A stretch of 64,000 nucleotides of DNA from Marinobacterium sp. xm-d-530 (GCF_013283365.1 NZ_WBYM01000004.1:281180-345179), one strand, 5' to 3'. Counted from the stretch's first letter, positions 39,601 through 50,212 are shown. The notes: a model not told the origin generated them from the letters alone. Translations and numbers: made by a program.

Positions 39601-40538
39601 GGTGGGCAGAGACCTCTTATCAGGTGCAATCACTGCGTGACAACTCTGACTGTGCTAAGCAAGAGTTTGACGCACTGTTGGATGCTGAAGATCCTGGTCT
39701 GAATGCTGATCTTTCCTTTGATGTGAATGAAGATATCGCTGCACCCTTTATCTCGACTGGGGTTCGTCCAGAGATGGCTGTTCTGCGTGAGCAGGGTGTT
39801 AATGGTCAAATTGAGATGGCTGCTGCGTTTGATCGTGCCGGCTTCAATACGGTTGATGTTCACATGAGTGACATCCTCGCTGGTCGCATTGAGTTGGATC
39901 GCTTCAAAGGTTTGGTCGCTTGTGGTGGTTTCTCTTACGGTGACGTATTGGGTGCGGGTGAAGGTTGGGCGAAATCGGTGCTATTTAATGACCGTGCGCG
40001 TGATCAATTCAGTGCCTTCTTTGAGCGCCAAGACAGTTTCGCACTGGGTGTCTGTAACGGTTGTCAGATGCTCTCTAATCTACACGAACTGATTCCAGGT
40101 GCTGAGCTGTGGCCACACTTTGTGCGCAATGAGTCTGAGCAGTTTGAAGCTCGTGTGGCGATGGTTGAAGTGCAGAAATCGAACTCACTGTTCCTAGCGG
40201 GTATGGAAGGTTCGCGTATGCCAATCGCTGTTGCACATGGCGAAGGTCGCGCTGAATTTGCCGATGCGTCGCATCTGGCTAATCTAAGTGGTTCAGGTAC
40301 CGTGGCGTTGCGTTATGTAAATAACCGCGGCGAATTGACGCAGAACTACCCAGCGAACCCGAACGGTTCACCAGAGGGGATTACCGGTGTTACCTCTGCC
40401 GACGGTCGTGTCACCATCATGATGCCTCACCCAGAGCGAGTGTTCCGTGCCGTACAGAACTCTTGGGCTCCAGATCATTGGAGTGAAGATGGTGCATGGA
40501 TGCGTATGTTCCGTAATGCACGTAAGTGGGTTGGCTAA
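36636..40538 (+). CDS. purL: Phosphoribosylformylglycinamidine synthase (large, single-chain)
   Basis: A 1300-residue enzyme of de novo purine synthesis, converting FGAR to FGAM with glutamine and ATP. It begins [14 protein letters not shown], as gammaproteobacterial PurL does, with [41 protein letters not shown] and [10 protein letters not shown] in the synthetase half. The C-terminal glutamine amidotransferase has the nucleophile Cys in [12 protein letters not shown] and the His/Glu in MPHPERVF. It is divergent from mltF and ends before a strong terminator. Confidence 0.98.
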   Translation: MLVLRGAPALSAFRHAKLFNAVSQKVPSVTGLYAEFVHFADMNSELSSEKYSILERVLRYGPKADQQDPKGKLILVVPRPGTISPWSSKATDIVHNCGLDAIDRIERGTAFYVESVAELSEQELSDVQAVLHDRMVEAVMSDLEQASSLFRHEQPREMGRVDILGGGREALATANQILGLALAEDEIDYLVDSFKELGRNPADVELMMFAQANSEHCRHKIFNASWDIDGEAQQKSLFGMIKNTNELGGEKVLSAYKDNAAVIEGWQAPRFYPNSESQQYGYNDEPVHILMKVETHNHPTAIAPFSGSATGSGGEIRDEGATGRGAKPKAGLTGFTVSDLNIPGFEQPWESKYGKPERIVSPLDIMIEGPIGGAAFNNEFGRPNLNGYFRTFEQSVPGANGEEVRGYHKPIMLAGGMGNIRADHVEKGEIEVGSKLICLGGPAMLIGLGGGAASSMSSGSSSADLDFASVQRGNPEMERRCQEVIDRCWQLGEANPIEFIHDVGAGGLSNAFPELVKDGGRGGYFQLRNVNNDEPGMAPLEIWCNEAQERYVMSVKPADLPRFEEICQRERCPYAVVGEATEDHHLTLNDTHFENKPVDLPMSVLFGKPPKMHRSVTRAQYEVPAFDSSNIKLAEAVERVLKLPAVASKSFLITIGDRSITGQVVRDQMVGPWQVPVADCAVTSTGFVGYTGEAMAMGERTPLAVVDGPASGRMAIGETLTNLAGTPIEALSDVKLSANWMCAAGHPGEDEKLYDTVRAVGMELCPELGITIPVGKDSMSMRTVWQDADEQKSVTSPLSLVISGFAPVSDVRRVLTPELRTDQGETDLILLDLGQGKNRLGLSALAQVFNEVGADVPDLDDADQFATFFAAIQGLNEQGLLLAYHDRSDGGLLATITEMAFAGRTGVDLSLDLLASDESEIAAALFAEELGAVVQVKREDTEQVLTELNAAGIGEIASVVGALNPDDLLNISFDDEEVYSESRVTLQRWWAETSYQVQSLRDNSDCAKQEFDALLDAEDPGLNADLSFDVNEDIAAPFISTGVRPEMAVLREQGVNGQIEMAAAFDRAGFNTVDVHMSDILAGRIELDRFKGLVACGGFSYGDVLGAGEGWAKSVLFNDRARDQFSAFFERQDSFALGVCNGCQMLSNLHELIPGAELWPHFVRNESEQFEARVAMVEVQKSNSLFLAGMEGSRMPIAVAHGEGRAEFADASHLANLSGSGTVALRYVNNRGELTQNYPANPNGSPEGITGVTSADGRVTIMMPHPERVFRAVQNSWAPDHWSEDGAWMRMFRNARKWVG

Positions 40539-40583
40539 GCCACCCACTGTTAGCCACTCAATTTAGAGTGTCGAACGCATAAA

Positions 40584-40607
40584 AAAGGCGACCTAATGGT
40601 CGCCTTT
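40584..40607. terminator. Bidirectional terminator between purL and bamD
   Basis: A 10-bp perfect stem (AAAGGCGACC / GGTCGCCTTT, TAAT loop) is flanked by A and T tracts between convergent genes. Confidence 0.88.
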
Positions 40608-40625
40608 CTTCTATCTTTTTTCTGA

Positions 40626-41585
40626 CTATTCGAACAGTCCGAAGGTGATGCGATCGAATAGAGAACGCTCCTCATCTGCTTGCTCTGATGTGTCAGTCGC
40701 CTCTGTCGCTGGCGCTTCATCGGCACGCACCGGTTGAGCCAGTGAGCTGGTTGGTTGAATCGGCTCCGCCAGTTCTGTCCCTTCACCGAGCAGGCCAAAG
40801 CTTGCGGTGTAGATCAGATCATTGCGTGGTGCTTTGAATGAGCGAACCTGGTAGTCAGGGAAGTTGGTTGCCAAGACAGTACTCGCATCAGCGGCCAGTT
40901 CAGTCAGTCCAAGCTCAGTGTAAGCTTCTGCCATGATTGCCAAGGCATCCGGTGTTGCCGGAGTCTCTTGTAGGTTCTCAACCACGTAACGACCACGGTT
41001 TGCGGCTGCCAGCCATGCTTGACGTTTCATGTAGTAGAGTGCGACGTGGATTTCGTAGGTGGCTAGACGGTTTTTGAGGTACTGCATACGACGTTGCGCG
41101 TCGGCGGCGTACTCGCTGTCTGGGAAGCGGTTAATCAAGGTTGTAAAACTGTCGAACGAGTCGCGTGCTGCACCTGGATCACGCTGAGCCACATCAATGG
41201 GTAGGTATTTAGCAAAGAAAGAGCGCTCGGCTTCAAAGGCGCTTAACCCTTTCATGTAGTAGGCGTAGTCGACGTTGTCGTGATTAGGGTGTAGACGAAT
41301 GAATCGATCGGCTGCGGCTGCAGCAGAGGTGTTTTGGTTCATTCTAAAGTGTGCGTAGATCAACTCTAGCTGTGACTGTTCAGAGTAACGGCCAAATGGG
41401 TAGCGCGCTTCAAGAAGTTGTAGTTTCTCGATCGCGAGCTGGTTATTGCCCGCATCAATTGCACTTAGCGCCTCTTCATAGAGCTGCTCCTCTGGAACGT
41501 CGGGCTCTATTTTCTCCCCATTGCTACTACAACCCACCAGTAGGGTGGCAGCGAAAAGAGCGGGAATCAGTCGGTTAAAACGCAT
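40626..41585 (-). CDS. bamD: Outer-membrane assembly lipoprotein BamD
   Basis: A 319-residue lipoprotein: the signal peptide ends in the lipobox LVGC, with Cys19 lipidated. Tetratricopeptide repeats cover about 30-245 (QLYEEALSAIDAGNNQLAIEKLQLLEARYPFGRYSEQSQLELIYA; RFIRLHPNHDNVDYAYYMKGLS). It is the essential TPR partner of BamA in outer-membrane beta-barrel insertion. A C-terminal tail of about 70 residues beyond the TPR part is Ala/Glu/Thr-rich and ends in the hydrophobic SLFDRITFGLFE. It is divergent from rluD, a widespread gene order. Confidence 0.95.
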   Translation of the reverse strand: MRFNRLIPALFAATLLVGCSSNGEKIEPDVPEEQLYEEALSAIDAGNNQLAIEKLQLLEARYPFGRYSEQSQLELIYAHFRMNQNTSAAAAADRFIRLHPNHDNVDYAYYMKGLSAFEAERSFFAKYLPIDVAQRDPGAARDSFDSFTTLINRFPDSEYAADAQRRMQYLKNRLATYEIHVALYYMKRQAWLAAANRGRYVVENLQETPATPDALAIMAEAYTELGLTELAADASTVLATNFPDYQVRSFKAPRNDLIYTASFGLLGEGTELAEPIQPTSSLAQPVRADEAPATEATDTSEQADEERSLFDRITFGLFE

Positions 41586-41712
41586 GTTTACATCCTAATC
41601 TATATACAGCGGTTCAGCGCTGCGATCTCTATTGAGATATACTATTCAATATTCCTTATTTAAACACAGAGCTTAGCTCACCAAAACACTCTTAGAGCCA
41701 GATAGAGCAATA

Positions 41713-42681
41713 ATGTCAGAACATATTCACCTTGAAGCCGTTGTACCCGATGAACTCTACGGTAAACGACTCGATCAAGCCGTTGCGCAGATCTTTCCCG
41801 ACTACTCCCGTTCACGCCTGCAGGGGTGGATAAAAGAGGGGGAGTTGACCGTTGATGGCAAAGTGCTGCGTACGCGCGACAAGCTGACCGGTGGTGAAAA
41901 GATTGTCGTCGACGCTCAAATCGCAGTCATTGAAGAGCATAAGGGTGAGGATATCCCGCTCGATATCGTGTTTGAAGATGAACACATTCTTGTGCTGAAC
42001 AAACCCTCGGGTTTGGTGGTACACCCTGCGTCGGGTCATGCCGAAGGAACACTGTTGAATGCTCTGTTGCATCACGCCCCAGAGGTAGCTCAGGTACCGC
42101 GGGCCGGTATTGTGCATCGCCTTGACCGTGAAACCACTGGCCTGATGGTTGTGGCTAAAACTATTCAAGCGCAGACTGATCTTGTTGAACAACTGCAAGA
42201 GCGTTCTATGGGTCGCGAATACGAAGCGGTTGTTCAGGGTGTCATGATTGGTGGTGGTACGGTAGATGAGCCAATGGGTCGCCACAGTAAGAACCGTCTC
42301 AAAATGGCGGTTGTGGGTCTGGGCAAAGAGGCGATCACACACTATCGCGTGTTGAAGAAGTTTCGTTCACACACTCATATTCGCCTGAAGCTGGAGACAG
42401 GTCGTACCCACCAGATTCGCGTTCACATGGCGCACATTAAATATCCATTGGTCGGCGATCCACTCTACGGTGGTCGTTTCCGTCTGCCAAAGAACTGCAG
42501 CGAGCGTATGGTGCAGACGTTGAAAGGGTTTCGTCGCCAAGCGCTGCATGCGAAAAAGTTGGAGCTTTGGCACCCTTACACCGGTGAACACTGCAGCTGG
42601 GAGATCGATCTTCCAGACGATATGCAGCGCCTGCTGAGCGTTCTTGATAAAGATGCGACGAAATACGATTACGAGCTATGA
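41713..42681 (+). CDS. rluD: 23S rRNA pseudouridine(1911/1915/1917) synthase
   Basis: A 322-residue enzyme with an N-terminal S4 RNA-binding domain (about 18-75, KRLDQAVAQIFPDYSRSRLQGWIKEGELTVDG) and the pseudouridine synthase domain. The catalytic Asp138 is in HRLDRETTG, and the ETGRTHQIRVHMAH motif is present. It modifies helix 69 of 23S rRNA. Its stop overlaps the ATG of pgeF (ATGA). Confidence 0.96.
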   Translation: MSEHIHLEAVVPDELYGKRLDQAVAQIFPDYSRSRLQGWIKEGELTVDGKVLRTRDKLTGGEKIVVDAQIAVIEEHKGEDIPLDIVFEDEHILVLNKPSGLVVHPASGHAEGTLLNALLHHAPEVAQVPRAGIVHRLDRETTGLMVVAKTIQAQTDLVEQLQERSMGREYEAVVQGVMIGGGTVDEPMGRHSKNRLKMAVVGLGKEAITHYRVLKKFRSHTHIRLKLETGRTHQIRVHMAHIKYPLVGDPLYGGRFRLPKNCSERMVQTLKGFRRQALHAKKLELWHPYTGEHCSWEIDLPDDMQRLLSVLDKDATKYDYEL

Positions 42682-43418
42682 ACTTAATCTGGGCTGACTG
42701 GCCGGCACCGCCGAACATTAAAGCACTCTGTACGACGCGCCAGGGTGGTGTCAGCTCAGCGCCGTTTGATCAGCTTAATTTAGGTGATCACGTTGGGGAT
42801 GACCCCCAAGCCGTTTTGGATAACCGTCAGTCTCTTCTGAATTCACTCTCTCTAGTGAAAGCGGCACAGTGGCTGAAGCAGGTTCACGGTGTTGAAGTGG
42901 TTGAGGCGTTCCCAGATCAACAGATTCGTCAAGCGGACGCCTGCTACACAACAGAGGCGGGCGTTGCGTGCGTCATCATGACGGCAGACTGCTTGCCTGT
43001 ACTATTTACTGATCGATCAGGTAGCAAAGTGGCAGCTGCGCATGCCGGCTGGCGTGGTTTAGCGGAAGGTGTGTTAGAGCAGACTCTTTCGCAGTTTGAT
43101 GATCCGTCTGAGGTCATGGTGTGGATGGGGCCGGCGATTGGTCCCGATGCGTTTGAAGTGGGTCAGGAGGTGTATGACCGTTTCGTCGACGATCTGGCCC
43201 AGTCGCCTGACGCGTTTAAGCCCAGCCCCTCGCATAATGAACGCTGGATGGCCGATATCTACCGCCTAGCTCGATTGCGTCTAAACAGAGCCGGTGTTCG
43301 CCAGATTTTTGGCGGCGGTTTATGTACTTACACCGATTCAGAGCGCTTTTTCTCTTACCGTCGCCAAGCTCAAACGGGGCGTATGGCTAGCCTAATTTGG
43401 ATGGACGATGATGAATAG
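42678..43418 (+). CDS. pgeF: Peptidoglycan editing factor / multicopper-type nucleoside phosphorylase (YfiH family)
   Basis: A 246-residue protein of the YfiH/laccase-domain family, with the metal and active-site motifs TADCLPVLF, AHAGWRGLAEGVLE and DIYRLARLRL. The family has purine nucleoside phosphorylase/deaminase activity, and its E. coli member corrects aberrant peptidoglycan precursors. It overlaps rluD by four bases and the next gene by 11, the usual rluD-pgeF coupling. Confidence 0.93.
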   Translation: MNLIWADWPAPPNIKALCTTRQGGVSSAPFDQLNLGDHVGDDPQAVLDNRQSLLNSLSLVKAAQWLKQVHGVEVVEAFPDQQIRQADACYTTEAGVACVIMTADCLPVLFTDRSGSKVAAAHAGWRGLAEGVLEQTLSQFDDPSEVMVWMGPAIGPDAFEVGQEVYDRFVDDLAQSPDAFKPSPSHNERWMADIYRLARLRLNRAGVRQIFGGGLCTYTDSERFFSYRRQAQTGRMASLIWMDDDE

Positions 43419-44472
43419 CTCCGGTTTGGCTGGGCTCGGTATTACCCATCCTATTATTCAGGCGCCGATGGCGGGTGTGTCGACACCTGAACTGGCCGCG
43501 GCGGTCTCTAATGCAGGGGCGTTGGGCTCTATTGCGGTTGGAGCTGTTAATGCTGATACCGCGCGTCAATTGATCCAGAGAACGCGGGCTTTGACGGATC
43601 AACCGTTCAACGTCAATCTGTTTTGCCATCAGCAACCTCAGCGTAGTGCTCAGGTCGAGCAAGCGTGGATTGAGCGCCTAACTCCGCATTTTGATCGTTT
43701 CGGCGCGAATCCACCCGCTCAATTGAATGAGATCTACCTAAGCTTCCTAGATGATCCCAATATGTTGGCGGTGCTGTTAGAAGAGCAGCCTGCGGTTGTC
43801 AGCTTTCACTTTGGTCTGCCCGAGGCCGCTTGGATTAAGCAGTTACAAAACAGGGGTGTCCTGACGCTGGCCTGTGTCACCTCGTTGAGCGAAGCGCAGT
43901 TAGCGATTGCTGCGGGTGTTGATGCTTTGGTGGCTCAGGGTGTTGAGGCAGGTGGGCATCGCGGTCTCTTCGATCCTCACCAGGATTCACGGCTAATGAC
44001 AATGGATCTGGTCACTCAGTTGGCCTCTTTTGTTGAACAGCCAATTATTGCCGCAGGCGGCATTATGACAGGGGCTGATATTGCCGCCGCGTTGAGTGCT
44101 GGCGCTGTGGCTGTACAGATGGGGACAGCCTTTGTGCTCTGCCCTGAATCTTCGGCCAATGCTAGATATCGAGCCAATCTATGTCGTGGCGCTTCGGTTA
44201 ACACCGAGATCACATCAGCCATCTCCGGTCGACCGGCTCGCGGCATTATCAATCGAGCGCACACCGAGATTGAGCCTGACAACAGAGCGGATATTCCCGA
44301 TTACCCTCTGACCTATGATGCGATGAAACAGTTGGCTACAGCTGCTGCACAGGGCGATGAGGGGTATGCCGCACACTGGGCTGGCACGGGTGCTGGGTTG
44401 GCGAGATCCATGCCTGCTGCGCAGCTGGTCGAGACACTCGTGTCAGAGCTGCAAGCCTCACTCAACTCATAA
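43408..44472 (+). CDS. Nitronate monooxygenase (2-nitropropane dioxygenase family)
   Basis: A 354-residue FMN-dependent TIM-barrel protein. GLGITHPIIQAPMAGVSTPELAAAVSNAGALGSIAVG begins the barrel; the FMN-binding DALVAQGVEAGGHRG (with the catalytic His) and PIIAAGGIMTGADIAAALSAGAVAVQMGTAF follow. The family oxidises propionate-3-nitronate and other nitronates. The first ATG overlaps pgeF by 11 bp; ATG 43411 is a second choice. Co-transcription with rluD-pgeF is likely, but no functional link is known. Confidence 0.87.
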   Translation: MMNSSGLAGLGITHPIIQAPMAGVSTPELAAAVSNAGALGSIAVGAVNADTARQLIQRTRALTDQPFNVNLFCHQQPQRSAQVEQAWIERLTPHFDRFGANPPAQLNEIYLSFLDDPNMLAVLLEEQPAVVSFHFGLPEAAWIKQLQNRGVLTLACVTSLSEAQLAIAAGVDALVAQGVEAGGHRGLFDPHQDSRLMTMDLVTQLASFVEQPIIAAGGIMTGADIAAALSAGAVAVQMGTAFVLCPESSANARYRANLCRGASVNTEITSAISGRPARGIINRAHTEIEPDNRADIPDYPLTYDAMKQLATAAAQGDEGYAAHWAGTGAGLARSMPAAQLVETLVSELQASLNS

Positions 44473-44513
44473 AATCCGATAATCAGATTGCCTAATTTTT
44501 AGTAGTCGATATA

Positions 44514-44533
44514 TACTGTTTATTCATACAGTA
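44514..44533 (+). promoter_or_regulatory. LexA (SOS) box upstream of umuDC
   Basis: TACTGTTTATTCATACAGTA is a full CTGT-N8-ACAG LexA site, 28 bp upstream of the umuD ATG. It predicts DNA-damage induction of umuDC. Confidence 0.9.
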
Positions 44534-44560
44534 TATTTATCGATTGATTAGGTATTAACG

Positions 44561-44992
44561 ATGGCGATTACGCAGATAGCTGATGCGGTCGATCTTACCG
44601 CTGACCATTTAAAAATTCCTTTCTATACAGAGAGTGTGCCGGCTGGGTTTCCATCACCGGCTCAAGATTATATTGATAAGACGTTGAGTCTTAATGAGCT
44701 CTGCATTAAGCACCCCAATGCTACCTATTTCGTCCGTGTCGATGGTGACTCTATGGACGGTGTGGGTATCTACAAGGGGGATGTCTTGGTGGTTGATCGA
44801 TCGCTGACCGCTCAGCATGGTGACGTGGTGATTGCTAGTGTCAGCGGTGAGATGACGGTGAAGACGCTGCAGCTACGTCCACGCGTGCGTCTGGTCCCAC
44901 AGAATCGACGCTACTCGCCCATCGAGTTAAAAGAGGGGAGTGAGTTGCAAGTGTTTGGTGTGGTGGTCAGTGTTGTCAGGGTGTTGAAGTAG
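44561..44992 (+). CDS. umuD: Error-prone repair protein UmuD
   Basis: A 143-residue S24 peptidase-fold protein. Self-cleavage is predicted between Ala28 and Gly29 (VPAGFPSP), with catalytic Ser64 (GDSMDG) and Lys101 (TVKTLQ). After RecA-stimulated cleavage UmuD' joins UmuC to form DNA polymerase V. A LexA box lies upstream. The stop overlaps the umuC GTG by one base. Confidence 0.96.
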   Translation: MAITQIADAVDLTADHLKIPFYTESVPAGFPSPAQDYIDKTLSLNELCIKHPNATYFVRVDGDSMDGVGIYKGDVLVVDRSLTAQHGDVVIASVSGEMTVKTLQLRPRVRLVPQNRRYSPIELKEGSELQVFGVVVSVVRVLK

Positions 44993-46257
44993 TGTCGCAA
45001 GTGATCGCGCTGGTCGATTGCAATAACTTCTATGTCTCTTGCGAGCGGCTGTTTCGTCCAGACCTGCAGGGCGTGCCGATGGTGGTGCTCTCTAATAATG
45101 ATGGTTGTGCTGTTGCGCGCAGTGCCGAGGTGAAAGCCCTAGGCGTCAAAATGGGGGTACCTCGGTTTCAGATTGAAGAGCTGATAGAGCAACACGGTAT
45201 CTGCACCTTCTCGTCAAACTACACACTCTACGGCGATATCTCTGCGCGTGTTATGAATACGCTGGAATCGATCGCCCCGCGAGTGTTTGTCTACTCAATC
45301 GACGAAGCTTTTATGGATCTGTCGGGGCTGCAGAAAAACTACTCACTGTTGGAGTTTGGTCGTTTCACTAAAAGCAAAGTGGAGAAAGAGGTTGGTATAC
45401 CGGTATGCGTTGGCATATCGACCACTAAAACCTTGGCGAAGTTGGCCAATCAGGGGGCTAAAAAGTACCTCTCTACGGGCGGTGTGGTTGATCTAACCGA
45501 GGTCGAACGACAGCGTAAGCTGATGGCAATGACCGAGGTGGGTGATGTCTGGGGTGTCGGACGTCGTATCAGTCAACGTCTGGAGTCGATGGGCATTAAG
45601 AGTGCATTGGATCTTGCCGATGCTGACCCTAAATGGATACGGAAACACTTCTCGGTTGTGTTGGAACGGACGGTGTCTGAACTTAACGGGGTCTCTTGTA
45701 TCCCCTTTGACGATACCCCGCCGGTCAAGAAGCAGATTGTCGTGTCGCGCTCCTTTGGTGAACGCATCACCGAGCTAGCGGAGATGCGCAAAGCGATTGC
45801 CGGTTTTATTACTCGTGCTGCAGAGAAGCTGCGTAAAGAGGGGCAGGTGGCTCAGCATCTGCAGGTCTTTTTGCGCACCAGTCCGTTTGCAAAGAGTCAG
45901 CCGCAGTATGCCAACTCCACCAGCGAACGACTGGTGGAGCCAACGGATGATACGCGACAGCTATTGGCCGCTTCGATGCGCCTGATAGAGCGTATCTGGT
46001 TAAGTGGTTATCAGTTTGCCAAAGCGGGTGTGATGTTGAGCGACTTTTACGATCCAAAGCTTCAGCAGCAGACGCTATTTTGTGCGGACGGGGACAGTCG
46101 CAGTGAAGCGTTGATGACCACCCTGGATCAGATTAACTATAAAACAGGTCAAGTACAGTTTGCCCGTCGTATCGATCGGAATCCTTGGGATATGAAGCGT
46201 GAAATGCTCTCTCCGCGTTACACCACCAGTTGGTTAGAGTTACCGCGAGTCAAATAG
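44992..46257 (+). CDS. umuC: DNA polymerase V catalytic subunit UmuC
   Basis: A 421-residue Y-family polymerase, start GTG at 44992. Catalytic acidic residues are in [12 protein letters not shown] and [12 protein letters not shown]; the helix-hairpin-helix is around [18 protein letters not shown], and the little-finger domain follows (about 240-350). It extends DNA past lesions at low fidelity when bound to UmuD'. It is translationally coupled to umuD and LexA-regulated. Confidence 0.96.
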   Translation: MSQVIALVDCNNFYVSCERLFRPDLQGVPMVVLSNNDGCAVARSAEVKALGVKMGVPRFQIEELIEQHGICTFSSNYTLYGDISARVMNTLESIAPRVFVYSIDEAFMDLSGLQKNYSLLEFGRFTKSKVEKEVGIPVCVGISTTKTLAKLANQGAKKYLSTGGVVDLTEVERQRKLMAMTEVGDVWGVGRRISQRLESMGIKSALDLADADPKWIRKHFSVVLERTVSELNGVSCIPFDDTPPVKKQIVVSRSFGERITELAEMRKAIAGFITRAAEKLRKEGQVAQHLQVFLRTSPFAKSQPQYANSTSERLVEPTDDTRQLLAASMRLIERIWLSGYQFAKAGVMLSDFYDPKLQQQTLFCADGDSRSEALMTTLDQINYKTGQVQFARRIDRNPWDMKREMLSPRYTTSWLELPRVK

Positions 46258-46305
46258 AGAGGTGTTAAATAGTTAAAATAATGTCGTAAAAGTTTCATTA
46301 AACCC

Positions 46306-46333
46306 CTTGAAATAGTCAGACTTACCCTCACAT
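46306..46333 (+). promoter_or_regulatory. Sigma32-like heat-shock promoter for clpB
   Basis: CTTGAAA (46306-46312) is followed 12 bases later by CCCTCACAT, resembling the sigma32 -35 and -10 elements. It lies about 60 bp before the clpB ATG. Confidence 0.6.
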
Positions 46334-46391
46334 AAAAGATAGAAACATTCATTGGCCTTGCTTCGGGAGGCCGCTATCAGTGGAGGCTAAG

Positions 46392-48968
46392 ATGCGCCCA
46401 GATAAATTTACTTCAAAATTGCAGGAAGCACTGTCAGATGCTCAGTCATTGGCCGTCGGTAAGGATCATAATCAGATTGAACCTATCCACCTGCTCGCTG
46501 CGTTGATCGATCAGCGTGGTGGATCAATTCGTCCCCTGCTCAAGCAGGCTGGTGCGGAGCTGCCGCAGTTAACCCGTAAAGTGGGTGAGGCGCTTGAGCG
46601 ACTGCCAGTGGTCAGTTCGCCCGATGGTGATATTCGCCTATCTCAAGATATGGCTCGTCTATTCAATCTAACCGACAAACTCGCTCAGCAGCGCGGCGAT
46701 CAGTTCGTGGCGAGTGAGCTCGTCATACTGGCTATGCTGAGTGATAAAGGTGAGGCCGGGAAAGTCTTGCAGGCTGCAGGTCTTACACAAGAGAAACTGG
46801 TTGAAGCGATTAATGCGGTAAGGGGAGGCGAAGCGGTGATGGATCCTAACGCAGAGGAGAGCCGTCAAGCTCTGGATAAATACTGTGTTGATTTAACAGA
46901 GCGGGCAGAGAGCGGCAAGCTTGATCCGGTGATTGGGCGCGATGATGAGATTCGTCGCACCATTCAAGTGCTCCAGCGTCGCACGAAAAACAATCCGGTA
47001 CTGATTGGTGAGCCGGGCGTAGGTAAAACCGCCATCGTTGAAGGGCTGGCGCAACGCATCATCAACGGCGAAGTGCCGGAGGGGCTGAAACATAAGCGAG
47101 TGCTGTCGCTCGATATGGGGTCTCTAATAGCCGGTGCAAAGTTCCGCGGTGAATTCGAGGAGCGATTAAAGGCGGTCCTTAATGAGCTCTCTAAGCAGGA
47201 AGGGCAAATCATTCTGTTTATCGATGAGCTTCACACCATGGTCGGTGCCGGTAAGGGCGACGGTGCGATGGATGCCGGTAACATGCTGAAGCCTGCATTA
47301 GCACGCGGTGAGCTGCACTGTGTGGGCGCGACTACTCTGGATGAGTATCGTCAGTATGTAGAGAAGGACGCAGCGCTTGAGCGTCGCTTCCAGAAGGTGA
47401 TTGTTGATGAGCCGAGTGAAGAGGATACGATTGCGATTCTACGTGGTCTTAAAGAGCGCTACGAAGTACACCACGGCGTCGACATCACTGACTCTGCGAT
47501 CATCGCGTCTGCAAAGCTGAGTCAACGCTACATCACCGATCGTCAGTTGCCTGATAAAGCGATCGATCTGATCGATGAGGCGGCATCCCGTATCCGTATG
47601 GAGATGGACTCCAAACCGGAAGAGATGGACCGTCTGGAGCGTCGTCTGATCCAGTTGAAGATGGAGCGTGAGGCGCTGAAAAAAGAGAAGGATTCAGCGG
47701 CTAAAAAACGCTTAGAAGAGCTCGAAGAGACCATCAGTGCTCTAGAGAAAGAGTACTCAGATCTAGAAGAGATCTGGAAGGCGGATAAAGCGGTACTGCA
47801 GGGTTCTCAGCAGATTAAAGAGCAGCTAGACCAAGCCCGTATCGAGATGGAACAGGCACGTCGTGCAGGCGATCTGGCGAAAATGTCAGAGATCCAATAC
47901 GGCAAGATTCCAGAGCTAGAGGCGCAATTGCAAGCGGCCGATAGTGAAGATGAAGCCGAGGCTCAAACGGAGTTGTTGCGCAATAAAGTCACCGAAGAGG
48001 AGGTGGCTGAAGTGGTCTCACGCTGGACCGGTATTCCAGTCAATAAAATGCTCGAGGGCGAGCGTGACAAACTGCTGCGCATGGAGCAAGAGCTGCACAA
48101 GCGAGTCGTCGGTCAGGGTGAGGCGGTTGAAGCCGTCTCGAATGCGGTGCGCCGCTCAAGAGCAGGTCTGGCTGATCCGAATCGCCCGAACGGTAGCTTC
48201 CTATTTTTAGGCCCTACTGGTGTTGGTAAAACTGAGCTGTGTAAAGCGCTAGCCAGCTATCTGTTTGATACCGAAGAGGCGATGGTGCGCATCGACATGT
48301 CAGAGTTCATGGAGAAACATTCGGTTGCTCGATTGATTGGTGCACCTCCAGGCTATGTAGGTTATGAAGAGGGCGGTTATCTAACCGAAGCGGTTCGTCG
48401 CAAGCCTTACTCAGTCCTACTGTTAGACGAGGTCGAAAAGGCGCATCCCGATGTCTTCAATATCCTGTTGCAGGTGTTAGAAGATGGTCGTTTGACTGAT
48501 GGTCAGGGTCGTACCGTCGATTTCCGCAATACCATCGTGGTGATGACCTCGAACCTAGGCTCGGATCTGATCGCGGGTTACAGCGATGATCAGGATTATG
48601 AGCAGATGAAAGGTGCGGTCATGGAAGTGGTGGGTACCCACTTTAGACCGGAAGTGATCAACCGTATCGACGAAGTTGTCGTGTTCCACAGCTTGCGCAA
48701 AGAGCAGGTGGCAGGCATCGCAACCATTCAGTTGGAGCGTCTGCGTAAACGCCTTGCTGAGCATGATCTGGGACTCAAGTTGACATCAACGGCCATGGAT
48801 AAGTTGGTGGAGGTCGGTTTTGAGCCAATTTATGGTGCAAGGCCACTCAAACGTGCGATTCAGCAGTGGATCGAAAACCCATTGGCGCAGCGTCTATTGG
48901 CAGGCGACTTCATGCCTGGAGCTGAAATTGCGGTCGATGTGGCGGACGGTGAATTCACCTTCCGCTAG
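46392..48968 (+). CDS. clpB: ATP-dependent disaggregase ClpB
   Basis: The start is set at ATG 46392 ([14 protein letters not shown]), with GGAGG six bases upstream; a GTG at 46380 precedes that ribosome site. The 858-residue protein has the N domain, AAA+ module 1 (Walker A GEPGVGKT, Walker B LFIDELH), the long M-domain coiled coil (about 405-520) and AAA+ module 2 ([18 protein letters not shown]). With DnaK it dissolves protein aggregates after heat stress. The Walker A and B motifs are intact. Confidence 0.97.
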   Translation: MRPDKFTSKLQEALSDAQSLAVGKDHNQIEPIHLLAALIDQRGGSIRPLLKQAGAELPQLTRKVGEALERLPVVSSPDGDIRLSQDMARLFNLTDKLAQQRGDQFVASELVILAMLSDKGEAGKVLQAAGLTQEKLVEAINAVRGGEAVMDPNAEESRQALDKYCVDLTERAESGKLDPVIGRDDEIRRTIQVLQRRTKNNPVLIGEPGVGKTAIVEGLAQRIINGEVPEGLKHKRVLSLDMGSLIAGAKFRGEFEERLKAVLNELSKQEGQIILFIDELHTMVGAGKGDGAMDAGNMLKPALARGELHCVGATTLDEYRQYVEKDAALERRFQKVIVDEPSEEDTIAILRGLKERYEVHHGVDITDSAIIASAKLSQRYITDRQLPDKAIDLIDEAASRIRMEMDSKPEEMDRLERRLIQLKMEREALKKEKDSAAKKRLEELEETISALEKEYSDLEEIWKADKAVLQGSQQIKEQLDQARIEMEQARRAGDLAKMSEIQYGKIPELEAQLQAADSEDEAEAQTELLRNKVTEEEVAEVVSRWTGIPVNKMLEGERDKLLRMEQELHKRVVGQGEAVEAVSNAVRRSRAGLADPNRPNGSFLFLGPTGVGKTELCKALASYLFDTEEAMVRIDMSEFMEKHSVARLIGAPPGYVGYEEGGYLTEAVRRKPYSVLLLDEVEKAHPDVFNILLQVLEDGRLTDGQGRTVDFRNTIVVMTSNLGSDLIAGYSDDQDYEQMKGAVMEVVGTHFRPEVINRIDEVVVFHSLRKEQVAGIATIQLERLRKRLAEHDLGLKLTSTAMDKLVEVGFEPIYGARPLKRAIQQWIENPLAQRLLAGDFMPGAEIAVDVADGEFTFR

Positions 48969-48987
48969 CTCTACTACGGTGCTAAAT

Positions 48988-49018
48988 CGGGGTCTGGCCT
49001 TCTGTCAGACCCCGTTAT
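48988..49018 (+). terminator. Terminator after clpB
   Basis: A 9-bp stem (CGGGGTCTG / CAGACCCCG) is followed by TTATT. The T run is short, but the stem is strong and well placed. Confidence 0.7.
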
Positions 49019-49077
49019 TGTGAAACCGCTATTTAAACCGCTATCATTGCGCTTCTACCAAATTTTGAGGCACCTCC

Positions 49078-49917
49078 TTGCTTAGCTATCAACACGGCTT
49101 TCACGCCGGAAACTTTGCCGATGTTCACAAACATCTCACCCTTCAACTTCTACTGAATGCGCTCAATAAAAAGGCGAAACCTTGGAGCTATTTAGAGACG
49201 CACTCGGGTCGTGGGTTATATGACCTCTCGTCAGAGCAGGCGCAGAAGACCGGTGAGTTTCGTGATGGGGTGGCCAAGCTGTGGGGGCAAAAACAGCCGG
49301 AAGCTGTTCAGCAGTACCTGTCAGCCATCGCTGAAGTGTCTCAATCTGATCAGCTTCTTCACTACCCTGGATCACCGACACTGACGGCCCTAAATACACG
49401 TGAGCTGGATCAGATTCATCTAATGGAACTGCACCCACAAGAGGTTAAAGAGTTAAAGCGCAATATGCGCCTGTTTGCCAATGTTGGGGTGCACCACCGA
49501 GATGGCTATGAAGGAGTCTTATCACTACTCCCCCCTAAACCTAATCGGGGACTTCTATTGATCGACCCCGCTTATGAGGTGAAAGAGGAGTATCAACAGG
49601 TGGCGAGCTTTGTCGGAGAGGCAATGAAACGCTGGCCCAATGGTCAAATTGCTGTCTGGTACCCACTGCTGGCGGCTAATCGTCATGAGAATATGCTGAA
49701 AGCGATGGTTCGACAGCTACCGGATGTTGGTGTGTTGGATTCACAGTTTATTGTGGCTGAGCCCAAAGAGCGGGGTATGTACGGATCTGGAATGTTGCTG
49801 ATCAATCCCCCTTGGCAATTTGATCAGCAGTTAGATGAGTTGCTACCGAATGTGTTAGCTCAACTCAACGCAGAAGCGCCAGAGACGACGCTTCGTTGGC
49901 TGAAACAGGCGCCTTAA
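49078..49917 (+). CDS. rlmJ: 23S rRNA (adenine(2030)-N6)-methyltransferase RlmJ
   Basis: A 279-residue methyltransferase. The TTG start reads (M)LSYQHGFHAGNFADVHKH, matching the conserved RlmJ N-terminus, and GAGG precedes it. Motifs include the SAM-binding YLETHSGRGLYDL and the catalytic LLIDPAYEVKEEY (D-P-x-Y class), with KERGMYGSGMLLINPPW near the C-terminus. It methylates A2030 of 23S rRNA. Confidence 0.94.
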   Translation: MLSYQHGFHAGNFADVHKHLTLQLLLNALNKKAKPWSYLETHSGRGLYDLSSEQAQKTGEFRDGVAKLWGQKQPEAVQQYLSAIAEVSQSDQLLHYPGSPTLTALNTRELDQIHLMELHPQEVKELKRNMRLFANVGVHHRDGYEGVLSLLPPKPNRGLLLIDPAYEVKEEYQQVASFVGEAMKRWPNGQIAVWYPLLAANRHENMLKAMVRQLPDVGVLDSQFIVAEPKERGMYGSGMLLINPPWQFDQQLDELLPNVLAQLNAEAPETTLRWLKQAP

Positions 49918-49942
49918 GGCGTCAATTTAGAGAAACGGTGGG

Positions 49943-50212
49943 CTAGTAAAGTGCCTGCTCATCTTTTACCACCTCAATCAGCAACTCAATGAACAGTTCA
50001 TCGGCTTCGCTGCGCTCTAAACCAATGTGAACGCTGGTGGTGTCATTGAGCTCATCAGCGATTAACTGAACCGCATTCTCTTGGCCCATATGCTTGCGCG
50101 CAATCTCTTTGGCGGTTGAGCAAATTTCCGGCTCCATCAGTACCTTTCGAGTGAAGCGAACCAGCTCTTCAATAACGCGATCTTTCTGTTTTACATCGGA
50201 AATCGAAACCAT
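49943..50212 (-). CDS. Conserved hypothetical protein, small, helical
   Basis: An 89-residue acidic, mostly helical protein (MVSISDVKQKDRVIEELVRF...; ARKHMGQENAVQLIADEL; EADELFIELLIEVVKDEQ). It shows no signal peptide, membrane segment or catalytic motif. The ATG lies about 10 bases downstream of AGGGAGA. It is convergent with rlmJ (25 bp gap). Function is unknown. Confidence 0.65.
   Translation of the reverse strand: MVSISDVKQKDRVIEELVRFTRKVLMEPEICSTAKEIARKHMGQENAVQLIADELNDTTSVHIGLERSEADELFIELLIEVVKDEQALY

Noticed and set aside
44561..46257. umuDC as part of a mobile element
   Set aside because: No integrase, repeats or plasmid genes flank it, and the LexA box and neighbours look chromosomal.
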